This document shows, one piece after another, positions 9,241-19,045 of a stretch of DNA of 64,000 bases. Origin of the DNA: Butyricimonas faecalis (lineage in GTDB: Bacteria; Bacteroidota; Bacteroidia; Bacteroidales; Marinifilaceae). Both the position numbers and the translations under genes were made by a program. A model generated the notes under the pieces. The model did no database searches. It worked only from the letters and a program-made list of their open reading frames with translations, and had not been told where the DNA came from. The first letter of the stretch is position 1; each line of letters starts with the position of its first letter. Location: positions 1,674,001 through 1,738,000 of the forward strand of contig NZ_CP032819.1 of the NCBI RefSeq assembly GCF_003991565.1, in the 5' to 3' direction.

Positions 9241-9936
9241 ATGGCAGAAAAGAAAGAATCATTTTTCTGGACCAGTTACTCGGACTTGATGACGAGCTTG
9301 TTCTTCATCATGCTAACACTCTTCGTCCTCGTTATTGTGCTTCTACATAAGCGTATGGAGGCGACAGAGAAACAGCTTGAAGAGATAAAGAAGGTAGAGG
9401 CTTCAACCCGAGAATTGGGCAAATCAAAGAACTTTGCGTATCGAGCAGAGTATAAAAAATATGTCCTCGACGTAAGGTGTTTCTTTGAGGAAACCAAATA
9501 TAAGCTATCCGATTTAGAGGCTGACACTGCAAGCCTTCACCAAGCAGGTACTGAAATCAAAGAGTTTCTTGATAGGAATGATGGAAACCAGTACTTGCTC
9601 ATTATTGAAGGTCAAGCTTCGCGCAACTCTACAAAGCAGACCGATGCTAACTACGATTGGAGTTTTCAGCGAGCCCTTACATTGATGAAGTTCTGGAAGG
9701 ATTTTTGTCATATTGATTTCGGAGCAAACTGCGAAATTCAAATAGCAGGAAGTGGTGATGGTAGATATAACTTTGGCTATACAGGCGGAGAAAATACCGA
9801 ACGCTTCAAGCTGTTGGATGGTACCCTGATGCGAGAAAGAGGAGGCAAAGAAAGAGACAACCAACGTTTTGTTATACATATTATTCCGAAAAATATTATT
9901 GATGATGCTGAAAATGCAGAAAAGAATAACATCTAA
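9241..9936 (+). CDS. MotB/OmpA-like (ZorB-like) stator partner
   Basis: This 231-residue protein has a short cytoplasmic N-terminus, one membrane helix (about 15-36) and a periplasmic domain. Asp15, in SYSDLMTSLFF, sits where MotB, TolR and ZorB carry the protonatable Asp. A helical linker (about 37-95) leads to an OmpA-like domain with IIEGQAS, then NYDWSFQRA, and a final RDNQRFVIHI strand. These correspond to the GHTD, N..LS..RA and NRRVEI parts of peptidoglycan-binding OmpA domains, though they are divergent. With the preceding MotA-like protein it should form a proton- or sodium-driven unit fixed to the cell wall. The protease gene overlaps its 3' end. Confidence 0.75.
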   Translation: MAEKKESFFWTSYSDLMTSLFFIMLTLFVLVIVLLHKRMEATEKQLEEIKKVEASTRELGKSKNFAYRAEYKKYVLDVRCFFEETKYKLSDLEADTASLHQAGTEIKEFLDRNDGNQYLLIIEGQASRNSTKQTDANYDWSFQRALTLMKFWKDFCHIDFGANCEIQIAGSGDGRYNFGYTGGENTERFKLLDGTLMRERGGKERDNQRFVIHIIPKNIIDDAENAEKNNI

Positions 9937-10666
9937 ACATGTTGCCATCCTGTTTTGTTTGGTAATATGCTTTGTGTCATGCGCTCACAAGTCGGGCCAT
10001 CGACGTGACCGAGAGCGTCCTGGCACTACTATGGCTGATTGTTCCAATGGAAAGTCGTCACGTTCTACTGCTCGGAAAAGTAAAATTGTCAATAAACGTT
10101 CCAGCGACAAATTGGAAGGTTCACAAATTTTCGACCGTTACGGAAGTGCGGTGTTTATGGTGTTTACAACTGATGGTTCCAACGCCTATCAAGGCTCTGG
10201 CTTCTTTATTGGTAATGGTGGTCTTGCTGTGAGCAACTACCATGTGTTCAAAGGAACAGGTATAGGTTTAGAACAAATCAAATTAGTTGGCAGTGACGTG
10301 GCATATAAAGTTACGGAGATTATTACAAGGAGTGAAGATGAAGACTTCATCCTTTTCCGAGTGGATTGTGATAACAATAACTATATTCCTATAGCCACAG
10401 AAAAACCGAAAATCGGAGAGAAAGTATATGCTATCGGAAGTCCGCGAGGTCTTGAAAACACCTTCTCCTCTGGCGAAGTGTCTCAATGGCGTGCAGATAA
10501 TCTTATGCAGATTAGTGCGCTTATTGACCACGGTAGCAGTGGTGGTGCTCTTATCAATGAATATGGTGAAGTCGTGGGTATTACCTCTGGTTCGTTTGCT
10601 GACGGCTCACAAGCCAATCTTAACTACGCCTGGAGCATAGATATTGTCAAACCCTATCTGAGATAA
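9914..10666 (+). CDS. trypsin-like serine protease lipoprotein
   Basis: This 250-residue protein uses the ATG at 9914, which gives the cleanest signal peptide: basic MQKRITSK, a hydrophobic core, then FVSC with Cys23 as the lipid site. In-frame ATGs at 9902 and 9905 are alternatives. A basic Ser/Arg-rich linker (about 24-70) precedes an S1-type (HtrA/trypsin) fold with a full catalytic triad: His110 in SNYHVF, Asp144 in EDEDFILF, and Ser209 in GSSGGAL. There is no PDZ domain after the protease, unlike DegP. The gene overlaps the MotB-like gene by 23 bases and is the last of the operon. An envelope protease at the end of a vWA/NTPase/stator operon could be an effector or a maturation enzyme; that is inference. 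Confidence 0.8.
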   Translation: MQKRITSKHVAILFCLVICFVSCAHKSGHRRDRERPGTTMADCSNGKSSRSTARKSKIVNKRSSDKLEGSQIFDRYGSAVFMVFTTDGSNAYQGSGFFIGNGGLAVSNYHVFKGTGIGLEQIKLVGSDVAYKVTEIITRSEDEDFILFRVDCDNNNYIPIATEKPKIGEKVYAIGSPRGLENTFSSGEVSQWRADNLMQISALIDHGSSGGALINEYGEVVGITSGSFADGSQANLNYAWSIDIVKPYLR

Positions 10667-10948
10667 TAACATATCCATACAATAGAAGATCAAAAGGAAA
10701 GTACTCAAATTATGGCTTAAAATAGAAATGTACGCCATTGCTGCGAACTAAAATCTAAAGATTATGTATAGAAGACTTAAAACATTATCGATAATTGAGA
10801 GCAACGAAAACTTGCTTTCTGATCGTTGAATGTAGAAAAGTAACGAATATTGCCCTCAGTAGCGAGTTAACGGATGTTAATCATTAAAATATAGCGTAAG
10901 AAGCATTGTTAGGCAAATTTTCGGAAGAGAACACTCTTTCAACCAATG
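10667..10948 (+). other. non-coding stretch after the island operon
   Basis: No convincing reading frame is present. The stretch is AT-rich and has two loosely similar blocks, near 10728-10765 (ATTGCTGCGAACTAAAATC) and 10845-10885 (ATTGCC then AGTAGCGAGTTAACG), which may be decayed copies of one repeat or parts of a structured RNA. No tRNA or integrase core site is recognisable. Confidence 0.45.
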
Positions 10949-10994
10949 GGAACTTTATGGTATCAATTCAACTTGATATTATAAAGTTCCTTTT
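10949..10994 (+). terminator. strong hairpin, probable terminator of the island operon
   Basis: An 18-base stem pairs 10949-10966 with 10973-10990, with all Watson-Crick pairs except two G-U pairs, around a 6-base loop (TTCAAC). The descending arm is followed by TTTTGATTT. It lies about 280 bases past the protease stop and about 40 bases before the broken glycosyltransferase. It could therefore be a terminator or a structure belonging to the island end. Confidence 0.65.
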
Positions 10995-11033
10995 GATTTA
11001 CAGACACTTACAAAATGATTACAGGTTCAAGCG

Positions 11034-11636
11034 TGGGACTCCAAACTGCACTCGGCAGTAGGAGCCGCCGGAGAGTTATTTGCCATCCGCACGGAATTGT
11101 TCGAAAACATACCGGAAGACACCCTACTGGACGATTTCACGCTCTCGCTTCGAATTGCCACACGAGGATACAAAATTGCCTATCGCGACAAGGCCTACGC
11201 CATTGAATCCGGCTCCGCGGATATGCACGAAGAACAAAAACGCAAAGTGCGCATCGCGGCCGGGGGATTACAAGCCATCACGCGATTAAAGGATTTGCTG
11301 AACATATTCAAATACGGCTCCCTCTCCTTTCAATACATATCCCATCGGGTGCTACGTTGGTCGGTCACCCCAGTCCTGTTATTCCTGCTATTTCCCTTGA
11401 ACCTGCTACTTGCCACCATGATTCAGGACAGTATCATGTATAAGGTGATATTCATCCTGCAAACCATTTTTTACCTCCTAGCCTGCCTCGGGGCAATACT
11501 GGCAACGAAACAGATAAAAATAAAAATTTTGTTTATCCCCTACTATTTTATATTTATGAATCTAAGCGTGTTAAAAGCTTTTTTCTACTTAAAAAAATTC
11601 AATGGAAAAGGTACGTGGGAGAAAGTGAAAAGATAA
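11034..11636 (+). pseudogene. C-terminal half of a family 2 glycosyltransferase
   Basis: From about 11,034 the frame encodes a sequence typical of membrane-bound processive GT2 enzymes: DSKLHSAVGAAGELFAIR, then the acceptor-site region EDTLLDDF, then AGGLQAITRL and SHRVLRW, followed by membrane helices near 11,365-11,430, 11,430-11,500 and 11,500-11,570. The donor-binding half (nucleotide-sugar site and DxD) is absent. The frame meets a TGA at 11,016-11,018, and no GT sequence lies upstream. A TTG at 11,097 could start a short protein, but it would lack the catalytic half. The break coincides with the right end of the island, so insertion or recombination there probably destroyed the gene. 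Confidence 0.8.
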
Positions 11637-11700
11637 GGTAGAGATAAACGGGGATAACCCGATTCCCGTCGTGAAGCCGACGTGTCATACTCGTTTCTAC

Positions 11701-11722
11701 AAACGGCTTTAAAACGGAGGGG
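11701..11722 (-). repeat. dispersed 22-base intergenic repeat, copy 1
   Basis: Read on the - strand this is CCCCTCCGTTTTAAAGCCG plus TTT, identical over 22 bases to 60770-60791 on the + strand. A second shared element, GAGTTAAGCG, also lies upstream in both copies (here at about 11755-11766 on the - strand). Both copies sit just after a gene end. This suggests a dispersed repetitive palindrome or RNA element. Confidence 0.6.
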
Positions 11723-11794
11723 AAAGGTCTGTCCTCTGTTTGTCGCGACTTAACTCACGCTTAACTCTTTCCAATCGGATAAGAAGATGCTGAA

Positions 11795-12727
11795 TTACAA
11801 CTTAGATCTGAAATAATCTATCGTCTTCAACAATCCATCCCGCAAAGGAATTGTCGGTTGCCAATCCAACTTTTTTTGAGCTAACGTTATATCCGGTTTG
11901 CGCTTTCTGGGATCATCTTCCGGGAGTGCTCCAAACACGATTCGAGAGGTGGACCCTGTCAACTCCAGCACCAAATTCGCTAATTCCAACATTGTGAATT
12001 CCCCGGGATTCCCTAGATTCACGGGACCGGTAAACTCATCCCCGGTGGCCATCATCCGAAGCATACCATCGATTAAATCATCCACGTATTGAAAACTTCT
12101 TGTCTGGGTTCCATCACCATAAATCTCAATATCTTTTCCTTGTAAAGCGTTCACGATGAAATTCGAAACCACCCGCCCGTCATTGGGGGCCATGCGAGGA
12201 CCATACGTGTTAAATATACGAATAATTTTCACCACGACCCCGGCCTGGCGGTGATAATCCATGCACAAGGTCTCCGCGCATCTTTTTCCTTCATCGTAAC
12301 AGGAACGAAGCCCGACAGGGTTCACGTTACCCCAGTATTCTTCATTTTGCGGATGTTTCACGGGATCACCGTACACCTCACTTGTCGATCCCTGTAACAG
12401 CCTGGCTTTAACGCCTTTCGCCAGTTCCAACATATTTACCATACCAAAAACAGAGGTATTTATCGTTTTTATCGGGTCACATTGATAATGTACCGGTGAT
12501 GCCGGACAAGCCAGATTATAAATCTCATCCACCCCCTTCATGTAAGGCCAGATAATATCCCGTTCCTCCAATTCAAAATTAGAATTGCCCATCAAATGTT
12601 GAATATTTTCCTTCGATCCGGTAAAAAAGTTGTCTAAACAAATCACATAATTACCCGATTTTATCAATCGATCACATAAATGAGATCCCAGAAAACCTGC
12701 CCCACCAGTCACTAATACACACTTCAT
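11795..12727 (-). CDS. uxs: UDP-glucuronate decarboxylase (UDP-xylose synthase)
   Basis: This 310-residue extended short-chain dehydrogenase/reductase converts UDP-glucuronate to UDP-xylose in the cytoplasm. It has the NAD-binding [10 protein letters not shown] at the N-terminus, the UXS-specific [10 protein letters not shown] loop, [11 protein letters not shown], and SCYDEGKR with the catalytic Tyr and Lys. The length matches bacterial UXS proteins. It lies downstream of the ABC-F gene but behind that gene's terminator, with its own -7 motif at 12749-12756. No clear UDP-glucose 6-dehydrogenase is in the window: the dehydrogenase at 20127 looks like a HexNAc enzyme. The UDP-glucuronate is therefore probably made elsewhere. 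Confidence 0.9.
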   Translation of the reverse strand: MKCVLVTGGAGFLGSHLCDRLIKSGNYVICLDNFFTGSKENIQHLMGNSNFELEERDIIWPYMKGVDEIYNLACPASPVHYQCDPIKTINTSVFGMVNMLELAKGVKARLLQGSTSEVYGDPVKHPQNEEYWGNVNPVGLRSCYDEGKRCAETLCMDYHRQAGVVVKIIRIFNTYGPRMAPNDGRVVSNFIVNALQGKDIEIYGDGTQTRSFQYVDDLIDGMLRMMATGDEFTGPVNLGNPGEFTMLELANLVLELTGSTSRIVFGALPEDDPRKRKPDITLAQKKLDWQPTIPLRDGLLKTIDYFRSKL

Positions 12728-12748
12728 AATTCACCTCTATTGTTTACA

Positions 12749-12756
12749 CAAATGTA
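12749..12756 (-). promoter_or_regulatory. putative Bacteroidetes -7 element for uxs
   Basis: On the - strand this reads TACATTTG, matching TAnnTTTG, about 22 bases before the uxs ATG. No good -33 TTTG is visible, because that position falls in the neighbouring terminator. Confidence 0.4.
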
Positions 12757-12757
12757 T

Positions 12758-12805
12758 AAAAAAATATCCGGAAATATTGCTAATTAGTAATATTTCCGGA
12801 TATTT
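12758..12805 (-). terminator. intrinsic terminator of the ABC-F gene
   Basis: A perfect 17-base stem (12762-12778 with 12789-12805, containing TATCCGGAAATA) is followed on the - strand by a run of seven T. It lies 29 bases past the ABC-F stop and separates that gene from uxs. Confidence 0.85.
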
Positions 12806-12833
12806 ATATTTACAGCGGTAATTAGGATGAATA

Positions 12834-14447
<1,614 letters not shown>

Positions 14448-14470
14448 TTATCTTTTTCTAAAAACGCCCG

Positions 14471-14501
14471 CAAAGATACACCTTAAAAAGTTGCCATGCA
14501 A
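14471..14501 (-). promoter_or_regulatory. promoter of the ABC-F gene
   Basis: On the - strand, TTG at 14501-14499, a 20-base spacer and TATCTTTG at 14478-14471 form a good -33/-7 pair. Initiation would fall about 20 bases before the ATG at 14444. The -33 part lies inside the 3' end of rfbD. Confidence 0.65.
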
Positions 14502-15337
14502 CTTTTTAATGCTTCTCTCCAATCCCGGATTTCCAAGTCGAAGGTCTCTTTAATTTTTGTCTTATCTAAAATTGAATAAGCAGGTCTTTTCGCTTTGGAA
14601 GGATATTCCCCGGTTGTCACCGGGTTTACTTTACACTTTGCACCTGTAATCGCCACGATTTCTTTGGCAAAATCATACCACGTACAGGCCCCTTCGTTCG
14701 TGAAGTGATACACTCCCTCCAACTCCGGGAGATCATCCCGTTCCATGATACGAATAATCGCCTCGGCCAGATCCCCGGCATAAGTCGGCGTGCCCCACTG
14801 ATCGTTCACCACGTTCAATTCGTCTCGTTCCGAAGCCAAGCGGGATATTGTTTTCACGAAATTATGTCCATACCCGGAGTACAACCAAGCCGTACGGATA
14901 ATAAGATACAGACATCCAGATTTCTTGATGGCCTGTTCTCCTTCCAATTTCGTTCTCCCGTACACGCTTTGCGGGTTTGTAGGATCTTTTTCCGTGTAAG
15001 GATGATCGGAGGTTCCGTCAAACACGTAGTCTGTCGAGATATGAAGCAACAGACAATCCAATTTCACTGCTGCATTAGCCAGGTTTGCCACGGCATCACG
15101 ATTCAGTTTCATCGCTTTTTCCTCGTCTTCCTCGGCCTGATCGACAGCCGTGTACGCGGCACAATTGATGATCGTGTCGATATCATGCGTCTCGATAAAG
15201 GAGCATATCGCCTTAAAATTCGTTATATCCAATTCTTCGATATCCGTGTAAAACACGTCATCCAGCAAAGAAAAACTGCGATTTCTCAGTTCGGTACCCA
15301 ACTGTCCATTCGCACCCGTGATCAATATATTTGCCAT
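14483..15337 (-). CDS. rfbD: dTDP-4-dehydrorhamnose reductase
   Basis: This 284-residue NADPH-dependent SDR enzyme performs the last step of dTDP-L-rhamnose synthesis. It has the N-terminal ITGANGQLG dinucleotide loop, HISTDYVFDG, and SVYGRTKLEGEQ with the catalytic Tyr-x3-Lys, followed by RTAWLYSGYG and VNDQWGTPTYAGDLA, all typical of RfbD/RmlD. Length is normal. The other three pathway enzymes (rfbC, rfbB, rfbA) lie upstream on the same strand, interrupted only by the WbpM-like dehydratase gene. Confidence 0.95.
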   Translation of the reverse strand: MANILITGANGQLGTELRNRSFSLLDDVFYTDIEELDITNFKAICSFIETHDIDTIINCAAYTAVDQAEEDEEKAMKLNRDAVANLANAAVKLDCLLLHISTDYVFDGTSDHPYTEKDPTNPQSVYGRTKLEGEQAIKKSGCLYLIIRTAWLYSGYGHNFVKTISRLASERDELNVVNDQWGTPTYAGDLAEAIIRIMERDDLPELEGVYHFTNEGACTWYDFAKEIVAITGAKCKVNPVTTGEYPSKAKRPAYSILDKTKIKETFDLEIRDWREALKSCMATF

Positions 15338-15420
15338 TTGTAATTTTTGATTTTAGATTTATGATTTATGATTTTTCCCCTTAAAGCCGACACACGTTGG
15401 CTTTCACGGGCTTGAAGACG

Positions 15421-17361
15421 TTATGTTCGCTTATCGTATTTCTCGAATTCGGAATTCATGCTGACAAACTCGGGCACAATGTCCTTCATCATCTTCACCA
15501 CATCCGGGATATTTACCCTGGCAGCCAGTTCATTCAATTTATTCAATTCATTTACGACATCAAAATAATTATACTCCCGGACTTTCGCTACCCGAATCTT
15601 GCTATGAGCGGTGGGTAGGGTGTTCTCCTTGTTACTCAACAGTTCTTCGTATAATTTCTCGCCCGGTCGCAATCCCGTGTAAACGATGGAGATGTCCTTG
15701 TCCGGATCAAATCCCGATAATTCAATCATCCGTCTTGCCATATCGGCAATTTTCACGGGACGTCCCATTTCGAAAATATAAATCTCACCGCCCATACCCA
15801 TCGTGCCGGCTTCCATCACCAAACGACAGGCTTCCGGGATCGTCATGAAATAACGAATAATATCGGGGTGTGTCACCGTTACAGGTCCCCCATTGCGAAT
15901 CTGTTCGCGGAATCTCGGGATCACCGAACCGTTAGATCCCAACACGTTCCCGAAGCGAGTCGTGATAAAGCGGGTTGTCCCCGCTTGCAAGCCATCCCGA
16001 ATGGCCACGCTTAGGCTTTGTACATAGATTTCGGCCAAACGCTTGGAAGCTCCCATGATATTTGTCGGGTTTACCGCCTTGTCCGTGGATACCATCACAA
16101 AACGCTCGACACCATATTTCACGGCATGGTCAGCCACATTCATGGTTCCGAACACGTTCACCCGCACGGCTTCACAAGGATTCGCTTCCATCAAGGGCAC
16201 GTGTTTGTAAGCCGCCGCATGGAATACCACCTGAGGACGATAATTACGGAATACAAAATCCATGCGATCAAGCGATCTTACGTCCCCGATGACAGGGACA
16301 AAGGGTGTTGTCGGGTATTTATCCGTGAATTCCAACTGAATGTTGTGCATCGGGGTTTCTGCTGAATCCAGGAAGATCAATTGCTTGACTTTAAAACGCG
16401 TCAACTGCCGACACAATTCACTCCCGATAGAGCCGGCTGCTCCCGTTACCATGACCACTTTCCCCTCCAATCCTTCTGCAATTTCTTTCATGCTGATCTT
16501 GATTTCGTCACGCCCAAGCAGGTCTTCCAGACGGATTTCCTTCATCTGCGGGCGCGGCAACTGCCCGTCACTCATTTCCTCCACGGAAGGCAGTACCAAC
16601 ATTTCCAAACCCAATTTCTGGCAATAGCGCACCAACCGTTTTTGTTCTTCCTGGGCCGTCCGATAATTCGGAAACACGACACCATGAATCCGCAAATGCT
16701 TTACCAAGCGGTTAAATCCCTCTTCTCCCGTGATAAAGTACACGGATTCACCGGATAAGCGGTAATGTTTATATCTTTTCCCTATCGTCAAATAGCCCGT
16801 CACTTTGTATGAAGGCAGGAAACTGTTAGAGACGGCCGTACTGAGCGAGGCGGAACAATCGTCCATCCCGAAGATCAATACCCGCTTTTGTTCTCCATTC
16901 AAGCGCACCTTCAAGAAATCATACAAACTTACCAACACGACCCGCACGGATACCAACACGACCGTCGTTGTCATCACATCCAACAAAGCTCCCAAGATCA
17001 ATCTTTCGTTGGATACTTGCGGGTAGAAGACGTGAATCAATGGGTAAAGAATGATCACTTTCAAGGTCATCGCCATTCCCATACGCCATGTCTCCCGCAA
17101 CGTGGTGAAACGCATCACGACGCGATGGACGTGTAATATCGCAAACGCTAACGCGCTGATGGTTGCTGCCAGTAATGCCAAATATATAGCCAATGACCAA
17201 ACAACAGGTTCTTCTCTGACAAACCGGATAAGCCAGTAAGCAAAAACCGTTACCAAAGTTGACAGCACGACGTCAATCCCCATCACGATCCAGCGACTCA
17301 GATATTTCGCGTGTACAATCTTGGTAGCTAATCCATTCGGTCCAAATAAATAATTTTTCAT
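15421..17361 (-). CDS. membrane NDP-sugar C4,6-dehydratase (WbpM/PglF type)
   Basis: This 646-residue protein has four N-terminal membrane helices (about 25-45, 52-75, 90-110 and 120-145), a CoA-binding-like middle domain and a C-terminal SDR domain. The SDR domain has GAAGSIGSELCRQL (NAD loop), then VSTDKAVNPTN and MGASKR. In WbpM and PglF the usual Tyr is Met, giving a Ser/Thr-Met-Lys triad, and the same is seen here. It should dehydrate UDP-GlcNAc to the 4-keto-6-deoxy sugar, feeding the WbpV/WbpL-like pair at 29.9-31.7 kb. A paralogue lies at 44631-46619. Confidence 0.88.
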   Translation of the reverse strand: MKNYLFGPNGLATKIVHAKYLSRWIVMGIDVVLSTLVTVFAYWLIRFVREEPVVWSLAIYLALLAATISALAFAILHVHRVVMRFTTLRETWRMGMAMTLKVIILYPLIHVFYPQVSNERLILGALLDVMTTTVVLVSVRVVLVSLYDFLKVRLNGEQKRVLIFGMDDCSASLSTAVSNSFLPSYKVTGYLTIGKRYKHYRLSGESVYFITGEEGFNRLVKHLRIHGVVFPNYRTAQEEQKRLVRYCQKLGLEMLVLPSVEEMSDGQLPRPQMKEIRLEDLLGRDEIKISMKEIAEGLEGKVVMVTGAAGSIGSELCRQLTRFKVKQLIFLDSAETPMHNIQLEFTDKYPTTPFVPVIGDVRSLDRMDFVFRNYRPQVVFHAAAYKHVPLMEANPCEAVRVNVFGTMNVADHAVKYGVERFVMVSTDKAVNPTNIMGASKRLAEIYVQSLSVAIRDGLQAGTTRFITTRFGNVLGSNGSVIPRFREQIRNGGPVTVTHPDIIRYFMTIPEACRLVMEAGTMGMGGEIYIFEMGRPVKIADMARRMIELSGFDPDKDISIVYTGLRPGEKLYEELLSNKENTLPTAHSKIRVAKVREYNYFDVVNELNKLNELAARVNIPDVVKMMKDIVPEFVSMNSEFEKYDKRT

Positions 17362-17372
17362 TCAATTCTTTT

Positions 17373-17918
17373 TTACAACCATATCGCATCCTGCAACCTC
17401 GGATGTTTTTTATCTTTCTCCGATAATATGATATCTTCTACCGGCAATTTCCAATCAATTCCAAGTTCCGGATCATCGTAACGAATCGCCCCTTCGTGGT
17501 CAGGAGCGTAGTACTCGTCGCATTTGTACTGAAATACCGCCTCTTCACTCAAAACGGCAAATCCATGCGCGAATCCCTTGGGCAGGAAGAATTGCAATTT
17601 ATTTTCCTCGCTCAATTCCACGGCTACATGTTTTCCGAAAGTGGGCGAACCTTTACGAATATCCACGGCAACATCCAACACACGGCCTTTTACGACACGC
17701 ACCAGTTTTGCCTGCGTGTATGGAGGCAATTGGTAGTGTAATCCTCGTAACACGCCATATTTAGACTTAGATTCGTTATCTTGCACGAACACGGTTTTAC
17801 TTACCTTTTCTTCAAAACGTTTTAACGAAAAACTTTCGAAGAAATACCCCCGATCATCACCAAACACTTGCGGTTCAAGTATAACAAGACCTTCTATTTC
17901 TGTATCAATAACCTTCAT
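17373..17918 (-). CDS. rfbC: dTDP-4-dehydrorhamnose 3,5-epimerase
   Basis: This 181-residue cupin-fold epimerase is third in dTDP-rhamnose synthesis. It shows DDRGYFFESFS, VFVQDNESKSKYGVLRGLH with the catalytic His region, VAVDIRKGSPTFG, and FAHGFAVLSEEA. The frame is open 63 bases further upstream, but that part is a translated ATTGAAA tandem repeat, so the ATG at 17918 (MKVIDTEIEG) is chosen; it matches the family start. Confidence 0.95.
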   Translation of the reverse strand: MKVIDTEIEGLVILEPQVFGDDRGYFFESFSLKRFEEKVSKTVFVQDNESKSKYGVLRGLHYQLPPYTQAKLVRVVKGRVLDVAVDIRKGSPTFGKHVAVELSEENKLQFFLPKGFAHGFAVLSEEAVFQYKCDEYYAPDHEGAIRYDDPELGIDWKLPVEDIILSEKDKKHPRLQDAIWL

Positions 17919-17922
17919 TATC

Positions 17923-17952
17923 ATTGAAAATTGAAAATTGAAAATTGAAAAT
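17923..17952. repeat. tandem heptamer repeat (ATTGAAA x4)
   Basis: Four perfect copies of ATTGAAA fill the rfbB-rfbC spacer just before the rfbC start. Similar AT-rich microrepeats sit in other spacers here: 15343-15373, 21425-21480, 21518-21540, 21950-22010 and 50518-50540. Confidence 0.8.
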
Positions 17953-17982
17953 GCAACACCAGGTACAATTTCATATTTCAAT

Positions 17983-19035
17983 TTACAGATTATACATTGA
18001 TTCGTAATATTTCATGTATTCTCCACTCGTCACGTTATCCAACCAATCCTGATTTTCCAAATACCATTTTACTGTTTTTTCAATCCCCTCCTCGAATTGC
18101 AGGGAAGGTTCCCAACCTAGTTCTTCGTGCAATTTGGTGGAGTCGATCGCGTAACGCAAATCGTGTCCGGCCCGGTCCGTTACATACGTGATCAACTTCT
18201 CGGAAGTTCCTTCCGGACGTCCTAATAAACGGTCGGTAACCCGGATCATCACTTTGATCAGATCAATGTTTTTCCATTCGTTGAACCCTCCGATATTGTA
18301 AGTATCTCCCACTTTACCTTTATGGAATATCAAATCAATGGCCCGTGCATGATCTTCCACGAACAACCAATCTCTCACGTTCTCTCCTGTCCCATACACG
18401 GGAAGCGGTTTGTTGTGACGAATATTGTTGATAAATAGCGGGATTAACTTCTCCGGGAACTGGAAGGGCCCGTAGTTGTTGGAACAATTCGAGATTTTCA
18501 CCGGTAACCCGTAAGTGTCATGGTACGCCCTCACGAAATGATCGGAGGAAGCCTTCGAGGCCGAGTAGGGAGAGTGAGGATCGTATTTTGTGGTTTCCAA
18601 AAAGAATCCTCCATCCGGTTGCAAAGAACCGTACACTTCGTCCGTTGAAACATGATAAAACAGTTTTCCGTCAAAATTACCCTCCCAAGCCAGCTTGGCA
18701 GCTTGCAACAAGCTTAACGTTCCCATCACGTTTGTCTGGGCAAAAGAGAACGGATCTTTGATCGATCGATCCACGTGGCTCTCTGCTGCCAAATGGATTA
18801 CCCCGTCTATTTCATATTCGGTAAAAATCTCTCGTATTTTCTCGAAGTCACAAATATCCGCTTTCACGAACTTGTAATTCGACATTTTCTCGACATCCTT
18901 CAAATTGGCCAGATTGCCCGCGTAGGTCAACTTATCCAAATTGATCACACGATATTCCGGATATTTGTTTACCATTAGCCGAACCAGATGTGAACCGATA
19001 AAGCCGGCCCCGCCAGTGATTAGTAAATTTTTCAT
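17983..19035 (-). CDS. rfbB: dTDP-glucose 4,6-dehydratase
   Basis: This 350-residue SDR enzyme performs the second step of dTDP-rhamnose synthesis. It has the TGGAGFIGSHL NAD loop, HLAAESHVDRSI, the catalytic STDEVYG (Asp-Glu pair) and YSASKASSDHFV with Tyr-x3-Lys, then NCSNNYGPFQFPEKLIP and GDTYNIGG. Length and motifs are standard for RfbB/RmlB. It is separated from rfbA by a short spacer holding a gene remnant. Confidence 0.96.
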   Translation of the reverse strand: MKNLLITGGAGFIGSHLVRLMVNKYPEYRVINLDKLTYAGNLANLKDVEKMSNYKFVKADICDFEKIREIFTEYEIDGVIHLAAESHVDRSIKDPFSFAQTNVMGTLSLLQAAKLAWEGNFDGKLFYHVSTDEVYGSLQPDGGFFLETTKYDPHSPYSASKASSDHFVRAYHDTYGLPVKISNCSNNYGPFQFPEKLIPLFINNIRHNKPLPVYGTGENVRDWLFVEDHARAIDLIFHKGKVGDTYNIGGFNEWKNIDLIKVMIRVTDRLLGRPEGTSEKLITYVTDRAGHDLRYAIDSTKLHEELGWEPSLQFEEGIEKTVKWYLENQDWLDNVTSGEYMKYYESMYNL

Positions 19036-19045
19036 TCTTCAAAAT

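Noticed and set aside
7594..10666. Calling the island a Zorya system
   Set aside because: Only the ZorA/ZorB-like pair is similar. No ZorC, ZorD helicase or ZorE nuclease is encoded, and six other genes are unlike Zorya.
11015..11289. Short + strand frames at the GT2 border
   Set aside because: They are other-frame readings of the GT2 fragment with Arg/His-rich sequence and no similarity to proteins.
17923..17952. CRISPR-like or regulatory iteron array
   Set aside because: The units are 7 bases with no spacers. Similar AT microrepeats sit in many spacers here.
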